DNA of 12,045 nucleotides from an uncultured Alphaproteobacteria bacterium. Its GTDB lineage: Bacteria; Pseudomonadota; Alphaproteobacteria; Micavibrionales; Micavibrionaceae. This document shows, piece by piece, positions 1-6,402 of the stretch. How positions within the stretch are numbered: the stretch's first letter is position 1; each line of letters opens with the position of its first letter. Below the pieces are notes generated by a model. That model saw nothing but the letters and a program-made list of their open reading frames with translations. It was not told where the DNA came from and did no database searches. A program made the translations under genes and the position numbers. The DNA lies in the NCBI GenBank assembly GCA_946481105.1, contig CAMLMM010000064.1:1-12045 (forward strand). Reading direction: 5' to 3'.

Positions 1-71
1 TGAACGCCCGTACGTTCCCCGCAGGCAGTGTGGTAAAAAACTTCCAGGAAGGCCGCTTTGAGCCTGTTTAA
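1..71 (+). CDS. 3' end of an upstream gene (partial)
   Basis: The third forward frame is open from the window edge to a TAA at 69-71 and encodes about 22 residues ending in GRFEPV. The start lies outside the window. The TAA is followed after only two bases by the ATG of the secreted-protein gene, a spacing typical of operon neighbours, which favours a real gene end over chance. The second forward frame stops at 58-60 with an arginine- and proline-rich peptide that looks less natural. Too little is visible to name the protein. Confidence 0.4.
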   Translation, partial: NARTFPAGSVVKNFQEGRFEPV

Positions 72-73
72 AT

Positions 74-1531
74 ATGCCGCTATTAAAGCGCCTGATATTT
101 CTGTCTTTCACCCTGATGGTATTGGCGGCGCAGCCCGCTTATGCCACTGCACTGTCATACACGGTCAACACATCCGAAAATGTTACCGTAACCGGAACAC
201 CCCGCCTGACCTTAACCATCGGAGCTACTACACGCTACGCAACCTATGCATCCGGGTCCGGCACCAATGCGCTTGTTTTTTCCTATACGCCTGTCGCCGG
301 TGATTTCGATGCCGATGGCGTGGCGGTTGCTTCGCCTGTTGATTTGAACGGCGGCACCATGACTGATGCTGCCGGAAATAATCTCACCCTCACCTATACA
401 CCCACAGCCACACCCAACGTGAAGGTTCAGGCCTACACACCTGCCTTCACCACCACCCCTGTCGATGACACCAACAAGACTGCTGTAGCGTTTAATATTG
501 CCGGGGCACCTGTCGGATCGACATATAACTATACCATCACCAGCTCCGGCGGTGGAGGTAATGTGATTGGCTCTGGCTCCATCGCTGCCGACCCGCATGC
601 CGTTACCGGGCTTGATGTATCCGCCCTACCAACTGGCACCCTCACCGTTTCCGTGACAATTACCGCCGCATCCGGAACCGGCACGGCAAAAACCGACACA
701 GCCAGTTATACAACCGCTTTTACTGGTGTTCTTGATGGCTTGCCCTCCATCAGTGCAGCCTTCTCCGTCAGACGTCTTGCCTCATCCTATACAGGGCCTA
801 TTCTGCGTGTCCGTCGGTCATCTGATAATAGTGAACAGAACATAGGTTACGATGCATCCGGCAATCTGGATACGGTCTCGCTAACCAGTTTTTGTGGATC
901 TGGTTCCTGTTTTATCCGGACGTGGTACGACCAAAGCGGAAATGGCGATGACGCTGTACAAACAACCCCGTCCCGCCAGCCGCGCATCGTCAATGCGGGA
1001 ACTATCGAGACTTTAAATGCCCGTCCTTCTATCGTCTATGATGGAACCAGCAGTGGCTTCCTGGCCCAGGCCACAGGAGCTATGGGCCCTATGACGACGC
1101 TGACTATTGTCGGCGTATTTAAAATGACAACTAATAAGGGCATGCAGATGTTCGATATTCGTGAAACGACAGGCGTGCCCGTCCTCGACGAAGGCAATAC
1201 CGATGGCTTTGCCGCGCGGCGACGCAACGACGCCGGTGTTCTCATCAGTACGGCCACCATGACGAAAAACACCACCCCGCATGTAACAAGCATCATCTAT
1301 GACGGTACTACCTTGTCGCATTCTCTGGATGGGGGCACCGCCAATACCGCGAGCTCAACCGGGGTGACATCCGGCAATTTTACCATTACCTTTGCGAATA
1401 ACGGATTTTCTACCGTTACCTCCAGCTTTAACGGGCAAATCCCTGAATTCATTTATTTTCCTTCGGTTATTTCAACCGCCAACCGCCAAGCGGTCGAGAT
1501 GAACCAGAAGGCTTATTTTAGCACTCCCTGA
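74..1531 (+). CDS. Secreted protein with Ig-like repeats and ConA/arabinofuranosidase-B-like domain
   Basis: A 485-aa exported protein. Residues 1-24 form a classical signal peptide: basic MPLLKR, a hydrophobic core, and a likely cleavage after PAYA. Residues about 27-115 resemble the bacterial Ig-like repeats of large surface adhesins, with a TLTIG strand, an ATYASGSGTNAL stretch and LNGGTMTDAAGN. A second beta-rich, Thr/Ser/Gly-rich module spans about 120-215. Residues about 220-485 look like the concanavalin-type fold of the arabinofuranosidase B catalytic family, with the hallmark TWYDQSGNG at 283-291 and RQPRIVNAG at 301-309. Cys274 and Cys279 could form a disulfide. I infer a surface or periplasmic carbohydrate-binding or adhesive role; hydrolase activity is not shown. 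It starts two bases after the preceding stop, with no strong ribosome binding site. No transmembrane anchor or sorting motif is evident at the C terminus. Confidence 0.8.
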   Translation: MPLLKRLIFLSFTLMVLAAQPAYATALSYTVNTSENVTVTGTPRLTLTIGATTRYATYASGSGTNALVFSYTPVAGDFDADGVAVASPVDLNGGTMTDAAGNNLTLTYTPTATPNVKVQAYTPAFTTTPVDDTNKTAVAFNIAGAPVGSTYNYTITSSGGGGNVIGSGSIAADPHAVTGLDVSALPTGTLTVSVTITAASGTGTAKTDTASYTTAFTGVLDGLPSISAAFSVRRLASSYTGPILRVRRSSDNSEQNIGYDASGNLDTVSLTSFCGSGSCFIRTWYDQSGNGDDAVQTTPSRQPRIVNAGTIETLNARPSIVYDGTSSGFLAQATGAMGPMTTLTIVGVFKMTTNKGMQMFDIRETTGVPVLDEGNTDGFAARRRNDAGVLISTATMTKNTTPHVTSIIYDGTTLSHSLDGGTANTASSTGVTSGNFTITFANNGFSTVTSSFNGQIPEFIYFPSVISTANRQAVEMNQKAYFSTP

Positions 1532-1624
1532 TTTTTCTTTTAGAATCACCCCTGTTTGAGTTACTCTGTTTTTAAGCAGGCTAACTGCACATGAAATAAA
1601 ATTATAAAACAGGGATATCTGAGT

Positions 1625-2167
1625 ATGGGTCATCATTCACGTCACAGTGAACGATTCATCTTTAATAATTGTGCCGCCAGCACCACTCATGTGATGATTC
1701 TGGCAACAGATATTCTTGAAGATATCTGCGCCGGGCGGCATACATTACCCTCCACACATATCGCGTCATTACCCCTCGCCGATAAACGTCTTATTACGCA
1801 GGAAATTCTGGGGCTAACCGGATTTCCGCTCATGGAATCCGCCGCTGCTGCCGGTCATCCGCTTCCTGTTCCATCTGCCTTGCATCAGGCATTCGCCCTC
1901 TCAATCGTGTCTGCTGCCTATCTTGCCGATGCAACAGCACGAGGCGAGTTGGTCCATAAAAATCCCCATGGCGTTAAAAAAGATGGGGAATGGATTATCT
2001 CAACAACGGCCAAATACGCGTTGCGTGAAGCAGAAACCTATGAACTATATCGAACAGGTTGCACCCAAAGCCTTAGCGAGAAAGTGACAGATACGCGCGA
2101 CATCGTTATCGAGTTTGACACATCTGACGAACCGGCAACAATATGTTGCCACCCCGCACCAGTCTAA
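1625..2167 (+). CDS. Hypothetical protein, 180 aa
   Basis: I do not recognise this protein. It begins with a His-rich MGHHSRH stretch. Residues 20-75 look helical (ILATDILEDICAG, then LADKRLITQEILGLTG). An Ala-rich helix follows at about 102-125 (HQAFALSIVSAAYLADATA), and a charged part ends in CCHPAPV. It has no signal peptide or membrane segment, so it is probably cytoplasmic. AGGG at 1611-1614 lies 10 bases before the ATG and can serve as a ribosome binding site. The 93 bases upstream hold no obvious terminator, so transcription separate from the secreted-protein gene is not certain. Its stop codon lies within the stop of the converging minus-strand gene. Codon use looks ordinary, which supports a real gene; function unknown. 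Confidence 0.65.
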   Translation: MGHHSRHSERFIFNNCAASTTHVMILATDILEDICAGRHTLPSTHIASLPLADKRLITQEILGLTGFPLMESAAAAGHPLPVPSALHQAFALSIVSAAYLADATARGELVHKNPHGVKKDGEWIISTTAKYALREAETYELYRTGCTQSLSEKVTDTRDIVIEFDTSDEPATICCHPAPV

Positions 2168-3126
2168 TAACCAGACCAGAACGCATTATACGTTTCAGTG
2201 ATGGCCATCATGGCCAGCGGCTTGGCAATGACAGGGGCAATCTCAGGCTCTTCACCTGTCGACAACACAGCGAGCATTCTTCCGGCTGCCTTGGCGCAGG
2301 CAACAGCCTGGTCACGCATATCGCCCATCGGCACAGCTGAGAAAAATAACTGCGCATACGGTTCGACGCCATTCAGCAATTCAATCGGCGGATTCAGCGG
2401 GCAGTCATTGGCTGCGAGACCAAAGCGCCAGTCACTTCCGGCGGGCACGCCCATGCGCACCGCTTCGGTGGTCATGGTGGACACGAGGTAATCAATATCA
2501 AAGGCGCTCGGCACCGAAGCGTCATCTTTCGGCAATTTCTTCTGCAGCAGATTCAATTTCGCCAGGCGCCAACCTGCGGCACCGGACAGACCACCAAGAC
2601 AATCACCCAGCGTCCAGCCATCACGGCCCATTTTCTTTTCGATGAGAACATCGCAGAGTTCCTGCGCCGCCACTTCAAAGCACATGCAGCGCGTGGCGTA
2701 TTCCATCAGCAGACGGAATGTCTCCGAACGCGGAATGCCTTCTTCTTCCCAGCTGAACATGATGTGATGGCAAATCATCACCAGCATCTCGACAAAACCG
2801 AATTCGCAATCGGCCCAGTCTTCCATCGCCATGCGGGCCAGCTCGCGGCCGCGTTCGGTGTAACTGTCGATCTGGACCGGGTCGAGATCGAGCCAGTGCG
2901 GCATTTCACCTTCATAAGCATCGCACCCCAGCGCCGCGGAAATTTTGGTAAAACAGGTTTGCAGCGTGTCGTCCGGTTCTTCAAAAAAGAACGCTGTTTC
3001 GGTCATCACCCCGGCCATGACCTGCAGCATCAGGCGCACATCCGTGCCCTTCCCCTCGACATCGGCCATTTTTATCAGGCTGGAATGGAGCAAATGGGCA
3101 ACTTCGGTCTTTTCAACACTGAGCAT
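2164..3126 (-). CDS. Hypothetical protein, 320 aa
   Basis: I do not recognise this 320-aa protein. It is acidic and mostly helical by appearance, with about ten cysteines spread through it and no signal peptide or membrane segment. Recognisable stretches are FFFEEPDDTLQTCF near residue 47, HHIMFSWEEEGIPRSETF near 120, and an Ala-rich helical C-terminal third with ACAKAAGRMLAVL. The ATG at 3126 is preceded by a weak GGAA. The gene is transcribed away from the DnaA-box-like array, which sits about 26-104 bases upstream of the start codon, so this gene is the one most likely to be controlled by that array. It converges with the 180-aa gene, and the two stop codons share the four bases CTAA at 2164-2167. 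Well-behaved codon use supports coding; the role is unknown. Confidence 0.75.
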   Translation of the reverse strand: MLSVEKTEVAHLLHSSLIKMADVEGKGTDVRLMLQVMAGVMTETAFFFEEPDDTLQTCFTKISAALGCDAYEGEMPHWLDLDPVQIDSYTERGRELARMAMEDWADCEFGFVEMLVMICHHIMFSWEEEGIPRSETFRLLMEYATRCMCFEVAAQELCDVLIEKKMGRDGWTLGDCLGGLSGAAGWRLAKLNLLQKKLPKDDASVPSAFDIDYLVSTMTTEAVRMGVPAGSDWRFGLAANDCPLNPPIELLNGVEPYAQLFFSAVPMGDMRDQAVACAKAAGRMLAVLSTGEEPEIAPVIAKPLAMMAITETYNAFWSGY

Positions 3127-3273
3127 GAGTCGGATTCCGTCAATTGGACTTTGTGGATAGAGTCGTGGATAAGGCGGTTATAAGGAAGTGAATAAAGGCG
3201 GGATAAGTGGGTGGATAAGTCTGTGGGTAGTTTCTTGATTCTTTGTCCGGGGATCAGAACAACCCCCTGATTC
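3127..3273. promoter_or_regulatory. Cluster of five GANTC (CcrM-type) sites
   Basis: GANTC occurs at 3127-3131, 3133-3137, 3160-3164, 3237-3241 and 3269-3273. By chance about one site per 256 bases is expected, so five in 147 bases is a clear local excess. In Alphaproteobacteria GANTC is methylated by the cell-cycle methyltransferase CcrM, and hemimethylated sites in promoters and origins report passage of the replication fork. Whether this organism has CcrM cannot be seen here. The cluster coincides with the DnaA-box-like array. Confidence 0.5.
3152..3230 (-). promoter_or_regulatory. Phased array of seven DnaA-box-like 9-mers
   Basis: Seven 9-mers resembling TGTGGATAA, the complement of the DnaA box TTATCCACA, start at 3152, 3164, 3175, 3187, 3198, 3210 and 3222. 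Steps are 12, 11, 12, 11, 12 and 12 bases, and all lie in the same orientation. The best copies, each one mismatch from consensus, are TGTGGATAG (3152), CGTGGATAA (3164), AGTGAATAA (3187) and GGTGGATAA (3210). TGTGGGTAG (3222) and GCGGGATAA (3198) have two mismatches, and CGGTTATAA (3175) is degenerate. The array fills the gap upstream of the minus-strand 320-aa gene. It could be a DnaA-controlled promoter, part of a replication origin, a titration site, or an operator for another protein. DnaA binding is inferred from the motif only. Confidence 0.5.
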
Positions 3274-3280
3274 GTATAGG

Positions 3281-3778
3281 TTAATTAAAAATCTCAGACC
3301 CGTAAACACCCCAGAGCGATTTTTTCTCGATCCATCCGTCGTATGGCGAAAATGTCACATGACATGCCAGCTTGACGCATTCCGAGACATACACAATGAC
3401 GCCTTTTTCAAATTTGGCTAATGGTTTTGTCATATCATCATTGCTGTAAATAATCGCGCCGTCTTTTTCATTTACCTGTGCCGACCGTACACCAGACAGA
3501 AGTATCTTATGCACCCAGCCGGTTTCCCCATCCGGGGTCTTGATTTTGCGCCAGGCGTCAAATTCCTGCTCTATCTCAACCGGCAGGCCATCGCGCTTGT
3601 AAACCCAGCGTATCGGATAATCCATCGACGGCCCAGTGCGCATATAGACGTTGTCAGATTTCAGGGACGCAAAGCGTGGCAATGGCATGCCCGTAGCCGA
3701 CCCCATATCATCTGCCTGTGCTGACAATGGCAGAATAAAGGTCAAAATCAGGATAACTTGAGCAAATCTGCGGAACAT
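3281..3778 (-). CDS. Periplasmic double-SH3 domain protein
   Basis: A 165-aa exported protein. Residues 1-22 are a signal peptide (MFRRFA, hydrophobic core, likely cleavage after SAQA). The first bacterial SH3 module spans about 38-95, with the typical VYMRTGPSMDYPIRWVY (44-60), a GLPVEI strand and GWVHKILLSG (87-96). A second, more diverged module spans about 105-157, ending in DGWIEKKSLWGVYGSE. This arrangement is familiar from a family of alphaproteobacterial SH3 proteins of about this length. Members are thought to act in the periplasm on peptidoglycan or envelope stress, but the precise role is not established. Cys134 and Cys139 may form a disulfide. The gene diverges from dusA, with only 50 bases between the two start codons; neither start has a clear Shine-Dalgarno sequence. 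Confidence 0.85.
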   Translation of the reverse strand: MFRRFAQVILILTFILPLSAQADDMGSATGMPLPRFASLKSDNVYMRTGPSMDYPIRWVYKRDGLPVEIEQEFDAWRKIKTPDGETGWVHKILLSGVRSAQVNEKDGAIIYSNDDMTKPLAKFEKGVIVYVSECVKLACHVTFSPYDGWIEKKSLWGVYGSEIFN

Positions 3779-3828
3779 ACGGATAAAACTGGACGGCGTC
3801 AGGGGTTTTCGCGTAAAGACGTGCCATT
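3779..3828. promoter_or_regulatory. Divergent intergenic region (SH3 gene / dusA)
   Basis: These 50 bases separate two divergent start codons and must hold any promoter elements not lying inside the genes. No good -35/-10 pair can be picked out on either strand, and purine-rich ribosome binding sites close to the starts are missing on both sides. Short or leaderless transcripts are a possible explanation. Confidence 0.35.
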
Positions 3829-4803
3829 ATGAGAAAACCGGATAAAATTTCAAGCCCTATATCTGTGGCGCCCATGATCGACTGGACGGACCGCCATTGC
3901 CGGTATTTTCACCGCTTGTTGTCCCCCAGCGCCGTACTCTATACCGAAATGATATCCACCGGGGCCATTTTGAATGGCGACCGAAAGCGTTTATTAGACT
4001 TCTCTGGTGAAGAACATCCCGTGGTTTTGCAGTTGGGCGGCTCCGACCCGGCTGATTTATCCGAAGCCGCTAAAATCGGTGCCGATTACGGATATGATGA
4101 AATCAATCTTAACTGCGGCTGCCCCAGCGACCGTGTCCAGAAAGGCCGTTTCGGTGCCTGCCTGATGGCGGAACCGCAAACCGTGGCCGATGGCGTCGCC
4201 GCGATGAAACAGGCCGTCCAGATCCCCGTCACGGTGAAATGCCGTATCGGGATTGATGATTCAGACGATTATAATTTTCTCGATACGTTTATCTCGACGG
4301 TATCAAAGGCTGGATGCACTAAATTCATTATCCATGCACGCAAGGCATGGCTGAAAGGACTCTCCCCCAAGGAAAATCGGCAAATCCCCCCGCTCCGCTA
4401 TGATATCGTGGCGCAGATAAAACGTGCCTACCCGCATTTAACCATCCATATCAATGGCGGTATCGCGACACAGGACCAGATTAATGACGCATTGAAAGAT
4501 GTGGATGGCGTGATGATTGGTCGTGAGGCTTATCAGAACCCTTATGCCCTCGCCGAATGGGAAAACCATCTGCATGGCGCGGCGTTGCCCGACCGTCACG
4601 CCATCGCCCGCGCTATGATTCCCTATATCGAACAACAGCAGTCCGAAGCGGGCATGACCATTCATTCGACCACCCGTCACATGCTGGGTCTATTTAACGG
4701 CTTAAAAGGGGCGAAGGCCTGGCGGCAAAAACTCGGCGGTGACGCCCATGACGCCACTAGTGCCCGTGACCTGATCGAGGATGCGCTTGCCTGCATCGCG
4801 TGA
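3829..4803 (+). CDS. dusA: tRNA-dihydrouridine(20/20a) synthase DusA
   Basis: An FMN-dependent enzyme that reduces uridine to dihydrouridine in the D-loop of tRNA (positions 20/20a for DusA) using NADPH. At 324 aa it is close to the usual DusA length. Visible motifs are the N-terminal VAPMIDWTDRHCR (13-25), the active-site loop NCGCPSDRVQKGRFGACLM (95-113) with Cys98 as the expected catalytic acid, VKCRIG (136-141), and the DusA-type signature HARKAWLKGLSPKENR (169-184). The flavin phosphate-binding HINGGI (207-212) and MIGREAYQNP (229-238) follow. The C-terminal helical part (HMLGLFNGLKGAKAWRQ) is the tRNA-binding domain. The DusA-specific insert separates it from DusB and DusC. Its last 102 bases are overlapped on the other strand by the ADP-ribosylglycohydrolase gene. 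Confidence 0.95.
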   Translation: MRKPDKISSPISVAPMIDWTDRHCRYFHRLLSPSAVLYTEMISTGAILNGDRKRLLDFSGEEHPVVLQLGGSDPADLSEAAKIGADYGYDEINLNCGCPSDRVQKGRFGACLMAEPQTVADGVAAMKQAVQIPVTVKCRIGIDDSDDYNFLDTFISTVSKAGCTKFIIHARKAWLKGLSPKENRQIPPLRYDIVAQIKRAYPHLTIHINGGIATQDQINDALKDVDGVMIGREAYQNPYALAEWENHLHGAALPDRHAIARAMIPYIEQQQSEAGMTIHSTTRHMLGLFNGLKGAKAWRQKLGGDAHDATSARDLIEDALACIA

Positions 4804-5703
4804 TAACTCCCTTACGGCGCCATATATATTCCGTGGCGGAAACTTCGCTTCCAGCAATCTGTCCACCTCACGCATGCTTTCCTGCTGTTTCAGGCCAAAT
4901 TTCAGGCTCAGCGGCAAATCATCCGGTATTTCCCCGCATCGTGACGCCAATGCCATGGCAATTGCACAGACTGTATCGGTATCCGACATGCGGTCATTGG
5001 ATATGGCGCGTATCAGAACATCCGACATCGACGAAGCTTCACTCAGGGCGCGCAAGGCTTGGCGTGTAATCGTCATGGCTTGATTTACATTGGCCATGTC
5101 AGCCATATCACGCCATCCAGCCTCAAGCTGCGAATCCAGATAATCCGCCAGCCCTTCACGTGTCCCGCCATGATGCAGGAAATGGGCGGACAATGCGACC
5201 GCCAGCGATGCCTGCTGCGCAACCGGCGTCGCATGGGTAACGATACCCTGCATGATGGTTAGACGCTTTACCGTATCGATATCATCAATCAAACCAAACA
5301 CCGATGCCCGCATAGTCGAACCGGATGTAATGCCGGATGATGGGTTAATACGCCCCATGAATTCAGCCGCCGTCTGCGACTCTGACATGACCTGCCACAT
5401 ATATTTCGAATACCCGAGGCGCGGGTTGGCCTTGAATGCCTGCAACCACGATTCCACGAATGTCTCAGGCATTAATGCATTCAGGTCGGATGCCGCCAAA
5501 ATCACCTTCGCGTTCGCCACGGTCATCTGGGTATCATCAGTATAATAACCGGGCTCATACGCCGTAAATTTCGGGTTGGGTCCATACTTCAACTCATCCC
5601 GTGACATAACGGGATCATGGTCTACGAACTCGTAATTCATACCGCAGGCATCGCCAATGGCCATGGTCTGCAACAGGGAATATTTGTGATGTAATGTTGT
5701 CAT
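4702..5703 (-). CDS. ADP-ribosylglycohydrolase family protein
   Basis: A cytoplasmic hydrolase of the DraG/ARH family, which removes ADP-ribose from proteins or related ADP-ribosyl compounds using two Mg or Mn ions. Signature segments appear in the family order: IGDACGMNYEF (16-26), YTDDTQMTVANA (54-65) with the metal-ligand Asp pair 56/57, GSTMRASVFG (128-137), THATP (156-160) and SDTDTVCAIAMALA (240-253) with Asp241 and Asp243 completing the metal site. The key acidic residues are intact, so it is probably active; the substrate is unknown. I chose ATG at 5703; an in-frame TTG at 5709 would add two residues. No ADP-ribosyltransferase or nitrogenase gene is in view. The domain proper ends near residue 285, and the tail from about 301 lies antisense to dusA. 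Confidence 0.85.
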   Translation of the reverse strand: MTTLHHKYSLLQTMAIGDACGMNYEFVDHDPVMSRDELKYGPNPKFTAYEPGYYTDDTQMTVANAKVILAASDLNALMPETFVESWLQAFKANPRLGYSKYMWQVMSESQTAAEFMGRINPSSGITSGSTMRASVFGLIDDIDTVKRLTIMQGIVTHATPVAQQASLAVALSAHFLHHGGTREGLADYLDSQLEAGWRDMADMANVNQAMTITRQALRALSEASSMSDVLIRAISNDRMSDTDTVCAIAMALASRCGEIPDDLPLSLKFGLKQQESMREVDRLLEAKFPPRNIYGAVRELSRDAGKRILDQVTGTSGVMGVTAEFLPPGLRPF

Positions 5704-5805
5704 AGCCAAGTCTTAAAGAAAAATTGGATATTTCGCAAATTTGGTTATGTACCTAAATTTATTAACTATTTCCGTTTTGGCATTTCCTGCTATATTCTGG
5801 TGGTA
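5704..5805. promoter_or_regulatory. AT-rich divergent intergenic region
   Basis: This gap separates the divergent ADP-ribosylglycohydrolase gene and the three-gene plus-strand operon. It is markedly more AT-rich than the flanking genes, as expected of a promoter region. A poor forward match, TTGGAT (5724) with a 16-base spacer to TATGTA (5746), can be drawn, but the exact promoters are not determined. Confidence 0.35.
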
Positions 5806-6378
5806 ATGATTTGGCATCGACTCGACCGTGATAAGACTCTCGATATGATCGGGCGCGTGAAAACCGCGCCGGAAGCGATGCTGTTTACCCCCGTGACCAG
5901 CGAAGCCAAATGCTCCCGCCTGCCGTTCTTTAAGACTTTTCTTCTTTATCGCCTGACCAATTTCTCGTCCCTGCCGACCTTTTCGATGGATTTCCTGAGC
6001 AATGGCGAAACCTTCCTTTATATGGACGGTTCCAATTCGGCCATGCGCCATCTGGCGGATATGGGCGAACTAGTTATTAATGAAGAGACTATCGTCCCCT
6101 ATATCAATTTTTATTACTGCTATGTCCGCCAGCCGGAAGGTGAAATGCTGATTCTGAAGGAACCCGGCGAGGCTTCGCAGATTGATATGTATGACGAGGA
6201 ACGCCGCGAGGATTTTGATGTGCGCCCGGCCCAGCTGGAAATTGGGCGCGTCACGGAAAACGGCTCATTCCGGGTGATTGCGCCGCTGCTTTACGATGAT
6301 GCGCCGATGGAAGCTATTATCGTTGTGACGCTGGACGGTCAGGTCATGACATCCCCTAAGCGGATGCTGACCTTTTAA
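5806..6378 (+). CDS. Conserved-looking hypothetical protein, 190 aa
   Basis: I do not recognise this protein. It reads as a compact soluble alpha/beta protein: MIWHRLDRDKTLDMIGRVK at the start, then LFTPVTSEAKCSRLPFFKTF, an aromatic-rich middle (FLYMDGSN, YINFYYCYVR) and an acidic region (MYDEERREDFDVRPAQLEIG), closing with strands such as EAIIVVTLDGQVM. There is no signal peptide or membrane helix. ATG at 5806 is preferred; GTG at 5800 in the same frame is an alternative, and neither has a well-placed ribosome binding site. It is probably the first gene of an operon, since the next gene starts 24 bases after its stop and no terminator intervenes. Function unknown. Confidence 0.75.
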   Translation: MIWHRLDRDKTLDMIGRVKTAPEAMLFTPVTSEAKCSRLPFFKTFLLYRLTNFSSLPTFSMDFLSNGETFLYMDGSNSAMRHLADMGELVINEETIVPYINFYYCYVRQPEGEMLILKEPGEASQIDMYDEERREDFDVRPAQLEIGRVTENGSFRVIAPLLYDDAPMEAIIVVTLDGQVMTSPKRMLTF

Positions 6379-6402
6379 AAGAAAAGATTAAGGGTGTAGG
6401 TA

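Noticed and set aside
58..303. Plus-strand frame of 81 codons at the window start
   Set aside because: It overlaps the secreted-protein gene in another frame, is Cys/His/Arg-rich and has no signal or domain; the overlapping frame has a clear signal peptide.
1532..1624. Terminator or promoter between the secreted-protein gene and the 180-aa gene
   Set aside because: AT-rich runs such as TATAAA at 1603-1608 occur, but there is no matching -35 and no stable stem with a T-run.
2764..3183. Plus-strand frame of 139 codons opposite the 320-aa gene
   Set aside because: His/Gln/Phe-rich shadow of the minus-strand gene; it would also run across the DnaA-like array. The minus frame has the more natural composition.
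3241..3268. Possible terminator of the SH3 gene (GGGG/CCCC pairing around 3248-3267)
   Set aside because: Only a 4-5 bp stem with a 10-base loop and no T-run on the minus strand; too weak to call.
3127..3296. Firm call of a chromosomal replication origin (oriC)
   Set aside because: DnaA-like boxes and GANTC sites are present, but the boxes are degenerate, no typical origin genes flank the gap, and no clear unwinding region is seen; kept as a regulatory array only.
5713..6051. Minus-strand frame of 112 codons across the start of the 190-aa gene
   Set aside because: It overlaps the AT-rich divergent promoter region and most of a better plus-strand frame; the composition is shadow-like.
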